Positions 62,149-64,000 of a stretch of DNA of 64,000 nucleotides are shown here, one piece after another; position 1 is the first letter of the stretch, and every line of letters begins with the position of its first letter. The notes beneath the pieces are model-generated. The model searched no databases. It saw only the letters and a program-made list of their open reading frames with translations, and was not told the origin of the DNA. The position numbers and the translations under genes were made by a program. Origin of the DNA: an uncultured Clostridia bacterium (GTDB lineage: Bacteria; Bacillota; Clostridia; Christensenellales; Aristaeellaceae); contig CAKTWP010000001.1 in assembly GCA_934630705.1 (NCBI GenBank), forward strand, positions 186,001 through 250,000. Direction: 5' to 3'.

Positions 62149-63065
62149 GCAATTTATCCGAAACCCTATCCGGCCTGTCTACGGAACAGCTGAACGCCGC
62201 CACGGATCGGATCGATACCCTGAGTTCCCTGGAAATTGTCACGCTGATGAACCAGCAGGATGCGCAGATTGCCGCCGCCGTGCAGCAGGCGCTGCCCCAG
62301 ATTGCCAGGGCGGTGGACGGCATCACGGCCCGCATGGCCCGGGGCGGCCGGCTCTTTTACATCGGCGCGGGCACCAGCGGCCGGCTTGGCGTGCTGGACG
62401 CCTCTGAATGCCCGCCCACGTTTAATGTGGATTCCGGGCTGGTGGTGGGCCTGATTGCCGGAGGCGACCGGGCGCTGCGCTTTTCCTCCGAATCCGCAGA
62501 GGACTGCCCCGAAAACGGCGGCCGGGATCTGGCGGAGCATCAGTTTGGCGAGCAGGATACGCTGGTGGCCATCAGCGCCAGCGGCTATGCGCCCTATTGC
62601 GTGGGCGCACTGGAATATGCTAAAAAAGCGGGCGCGCTGTGCGTGGCCCTGAGCTGCAATTCGAACGCCCCCTTTTCCGCACTGGCGGATATCGCCATTG
62701 AAGTGCCTACGGGCCCCGAAGTGCTCTCCGGCTCCACGCGCCTCAAGGCCGGCACCGCCACCAAAATGGTGCTGAATATGCTCTCCACCGCCACCATGAT
62801 CCAGCGGGGCAAGGCCTATCGGAACATGATGGTGGACGTGCGGGCCACCAATGCCAAGCTGCAGGAGCGGGCCATCCGCCTGACCATGAGCGCCACCGGC
62901 GCACCCCGGGAGCGGGCGGAAAAGGTGCTGCGGGATGCAGGCGGCAGCGTAAAAACCGCCATTGTGATGGAAAAGTGCGGTCTGAGCCGTCAGGAAGCCT
63001 TGGACGCGCTCAATGCCCATCAGGGCTTTATCCGCCGGGTGCTGGCGGCCTATCATCAGGAATAA
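62145..63065 (+). CDS. murQ: N-acetylmuramic acid 6-phosphate etherase
   Basis: Cleaves the D-lactyl ether of MurNAc-6-phosphate to give GlcNAc-6-phosphate and lactate. 306-aa SIS-domain enzyme: FYIGAGTSGRLGVLDASECP with catalytic E88, AGGDRALRFSSESAEDCPEN with the second Glu, and SGSTRLKAGTATKMVLNMLS. It needs a phosphorylated substrate, yet no MurNAc kinase is in the window. Faces the NamZ/ABC operon and is followed by a terminator. Confidence 0.96.
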   Translation: MSNLSETLSGLSTEQLNAATDRIDTLSSLEIVTLMNQQDAQIAAAVQQALPQIARAVDGITARMARGGRLFYIGAGTSGRLGVLDASECPPTFNVDSGLVVGLIAGGDRALRFSSESAEDCPENGGRDLAEHQFGEQDTLVAISASGYAPYCVGALEYAKKAGALCVALSCNSNAPFSALADIAIEVPTGPEVLSGSTRLKAGTATKMVLNMLSTATMIQRGKAYRNMMVDVRATNAKLQERAIRLTMSATGAPRERAEKVLRDAGGSVKTAIVMEKCGLSRQEALDALNAHQGFIRRVLAAYHQE

Positions 63066-63084
63066 TCCCTCCATACAGCGGCAA

Positions 63085-63124
63085 CAGGCGCAGTTCGCTC
63101 TTCGCGTATACGCCTGCTTTTTTA
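63085..63124 (+). terminator. Terminator of murQ
   Basis: CAGGCG (63085-63090) pairs with CGCCTG (63111-63116), followed by CTTTTTTATTTT. Confidence 0.65.
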
Positions 63125-63201
63125 TTTTCCGCCTATCCATCGGCGTTCTTTCCGCGTCTATAGAAATGTAATCATGATTATGAAGGAGCAGACCACGCCT
63201 T

Positions 63202-63678
63202 ATGGATGAACTGTCTTTCAACGCGGCCGTTCGCGATGCGGAAAAACGCATGTATGCCGTAGCACGATCCATGCTGCGATCGGACGCGGACTGTGCCGAC
63301 GCCATGCAAAGCGCAGTGTTCGCCGCCTGGCGGCATTTGCCCGCCCTGCGGGATGAAAGCCGCTTTCAGCCCTGGCTGATGCGGATTCTGGTGAACGCCT
63401 GCCGGGATATCCAGCGCGGTTATCAGCGGCGCGGCCCGGAAACGTCTCTGGACGATTCCCTTCCCCTGCCCGCCGGAGACGGCCCCGATCCGGAGCTGCG
63501 GCTGGCCCTTGCCGCGCTGCCGGAGAAATACCGGGCTCCCGTGGTGCTGCGGCATCTGGGCGGATTGCCCATCAGTGAAATCGCCCGTGCCCTGCGCCTG
63601 CCGCCCACTACCGTGAAATGGCGCATCCACGAGGGGCTGAAACGCCTGCGCAAGCAGATGGAGGAAGAATGCATATGA
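63202..63678 (+). CDS. ECF-type RNA polymerase sigma factor
   Basis: 158-aa sigma-70 family factor. Region 2 includes DADCADAMQSAVFAAWRHLP and RFQPWLMRILVNACRDIQR; region 4 includes LALAALPEKYRAPVVLRHLG, ISEIARALRLPPTTVKWRIH and GLKRLRKQM. GAAGGAG lies well upstream of the ATG. The stop overlaps the next gene (ATGA), the usual coupling with an anti-sigma gene. Confidence 0.93.
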   Translation: MDELSFNAAVRDAEKRMYAVARSMLRSDADCADAMQSAVFAAWRHLPALRDESRFQPWLMRILVNACRDIQRGYQRRGPETSLDDSLPLPAGDGPDPELRLALAALPEKYRAPVVLRHLGGLPISEIARALRLPPTTVKWRIHEGLKRLRKQMEEECI

Positions 63679-64000
63679 AAGACAGGCATTGGGAAACCGC
63701 CCTTCCCGCCGTGCCGCCTCTGGTGCACGCCCGGCTGGAGCGGGCCTTGGAGGAGAAAACAAATATGAAGCAAACCACGAAAAAAGTCCTGCGGCCCCTG
63801 AACATCATCGCGCTGGCCATGGCTGTGCTGCTGGCGCTTACAGGCGCGGCCTATGCCGTCAGCCAGCTGGGCATTCTGGATTATCTGATCGGCCGGCAAT
63901 CCCCCACCCCCGCCCTGGAGGAAATGGCCCAGTCCATAGCCGCTTCGGAAACCTTCGAGCAGATTCAGCTGACCGTGACCGGCGCAATATATGACGGTGT
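63675..64000 (+). CDS. Probable anti-sigma factor, cut by window end
   Basis: The first 108 residues are visible. A cytoplasmic N-terminus of about 40 residues precedes a membrane segment (LNIIALAMAVLLALTGAAYA, about 46-65) and the start of an extracellular domain, as in DUF4179-type anti-sigma factors of Bacillota ECF pairs. The assignment rests on topology and on the four-base overlap with the sigma gene. Confidence 0.7.
   Translation, partial: MKDRHWETALPAVPPLVHARLERALEEKTNMKQTTKKVLRPLNIIALAMAVLLALTGAAYAVSQLGILDYLIGRQSPTPALEEMAQSIAASETFEQIQLTVTGAIYDG

Overview
The window looks like chromosomal DNA of an anaerobic, probably gut-associated clostridium (Bacillota). The grounds are a YlmC/YmxH-type PRC-barrel gene, ScpAB, a UPF0735 ACT-domain protein, strong AGGAGG ribosome sites, consensus TTGACA/TATAAT promoters, many LplABC-type sugar transporters and a YesM/YesN two-component system. 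Most of the window is visibly GC-rich. Abundant Lpl-type transporters and non-lipoprotein binding proteins would fit Christensenellales, but that is a guess.

Region 1 (1-34 kb) is mainly core genome. It holds scpB/scpA and an M50 protease; a nuclease-SNF2 helicase fusion; a threonine block (thrB, thrC and an ACT protein, divergent from hom); a polar amino-acid ABC importer; a LarA-family racemase with an aminotransferase; polA-coaE-lytic transglycosylase-orphan binding protein-ylmC; an rRNA methyltransferase, a pseudouridine synthase, tgt and a small P-loop kinase; brnQ; rplS; tsaE-tsaB-rimI; a secreted alkylsulfatase; and an operon of flavodoxin, FecCD-type ABC importer and CbiK behind two 18-bp palindromes that resemble metal-regulator boxes.

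Region 2 (about 34.2-52.9 kb) is lower in GC and looks acquired. It opens with a gene graveyard (two ABC fragments and a broken GH51 arabinofuranosidase). A tight cluster follows: Lpl-type importer, YesM/YesN pair and five intracellular glycosidases (two GH63-like paralogues, GH43, GH51-like, GH140-like), which suggests use of arabinose-containing plant glycans. After an insertion-sequence relic comes a low-GC ABC exporter preceded by a consensus promoter and an 11-codon ORF. The region ends at two tRNA-Ser genes.

Region 3 (53-64 kb) holds a heparinase II/III-type lyase, then a probable N-acetylmuramic acid scavenging locus: RpiR regulator, NamZ exo-muramidase, Lpl-type ABC importer, and a divergent sugar epimerase with the MurQ etherase. 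An ECF sigma factor and the start of its putative anti-sigma partner close the window.

The candidates most worth a second look are the 11-residue peptide/ABC exporter unit (52.4-52.7 kb), the ABC-fed MurNAc locus (55.4-63.1 kb), the CbiK/flavodoxin/ABC operon with twin operators (29.9-34.2 kb), the nuclease-SNF2 fusion (2.1-4.4 kb) and a dispersed palindromic repeat seen three times.
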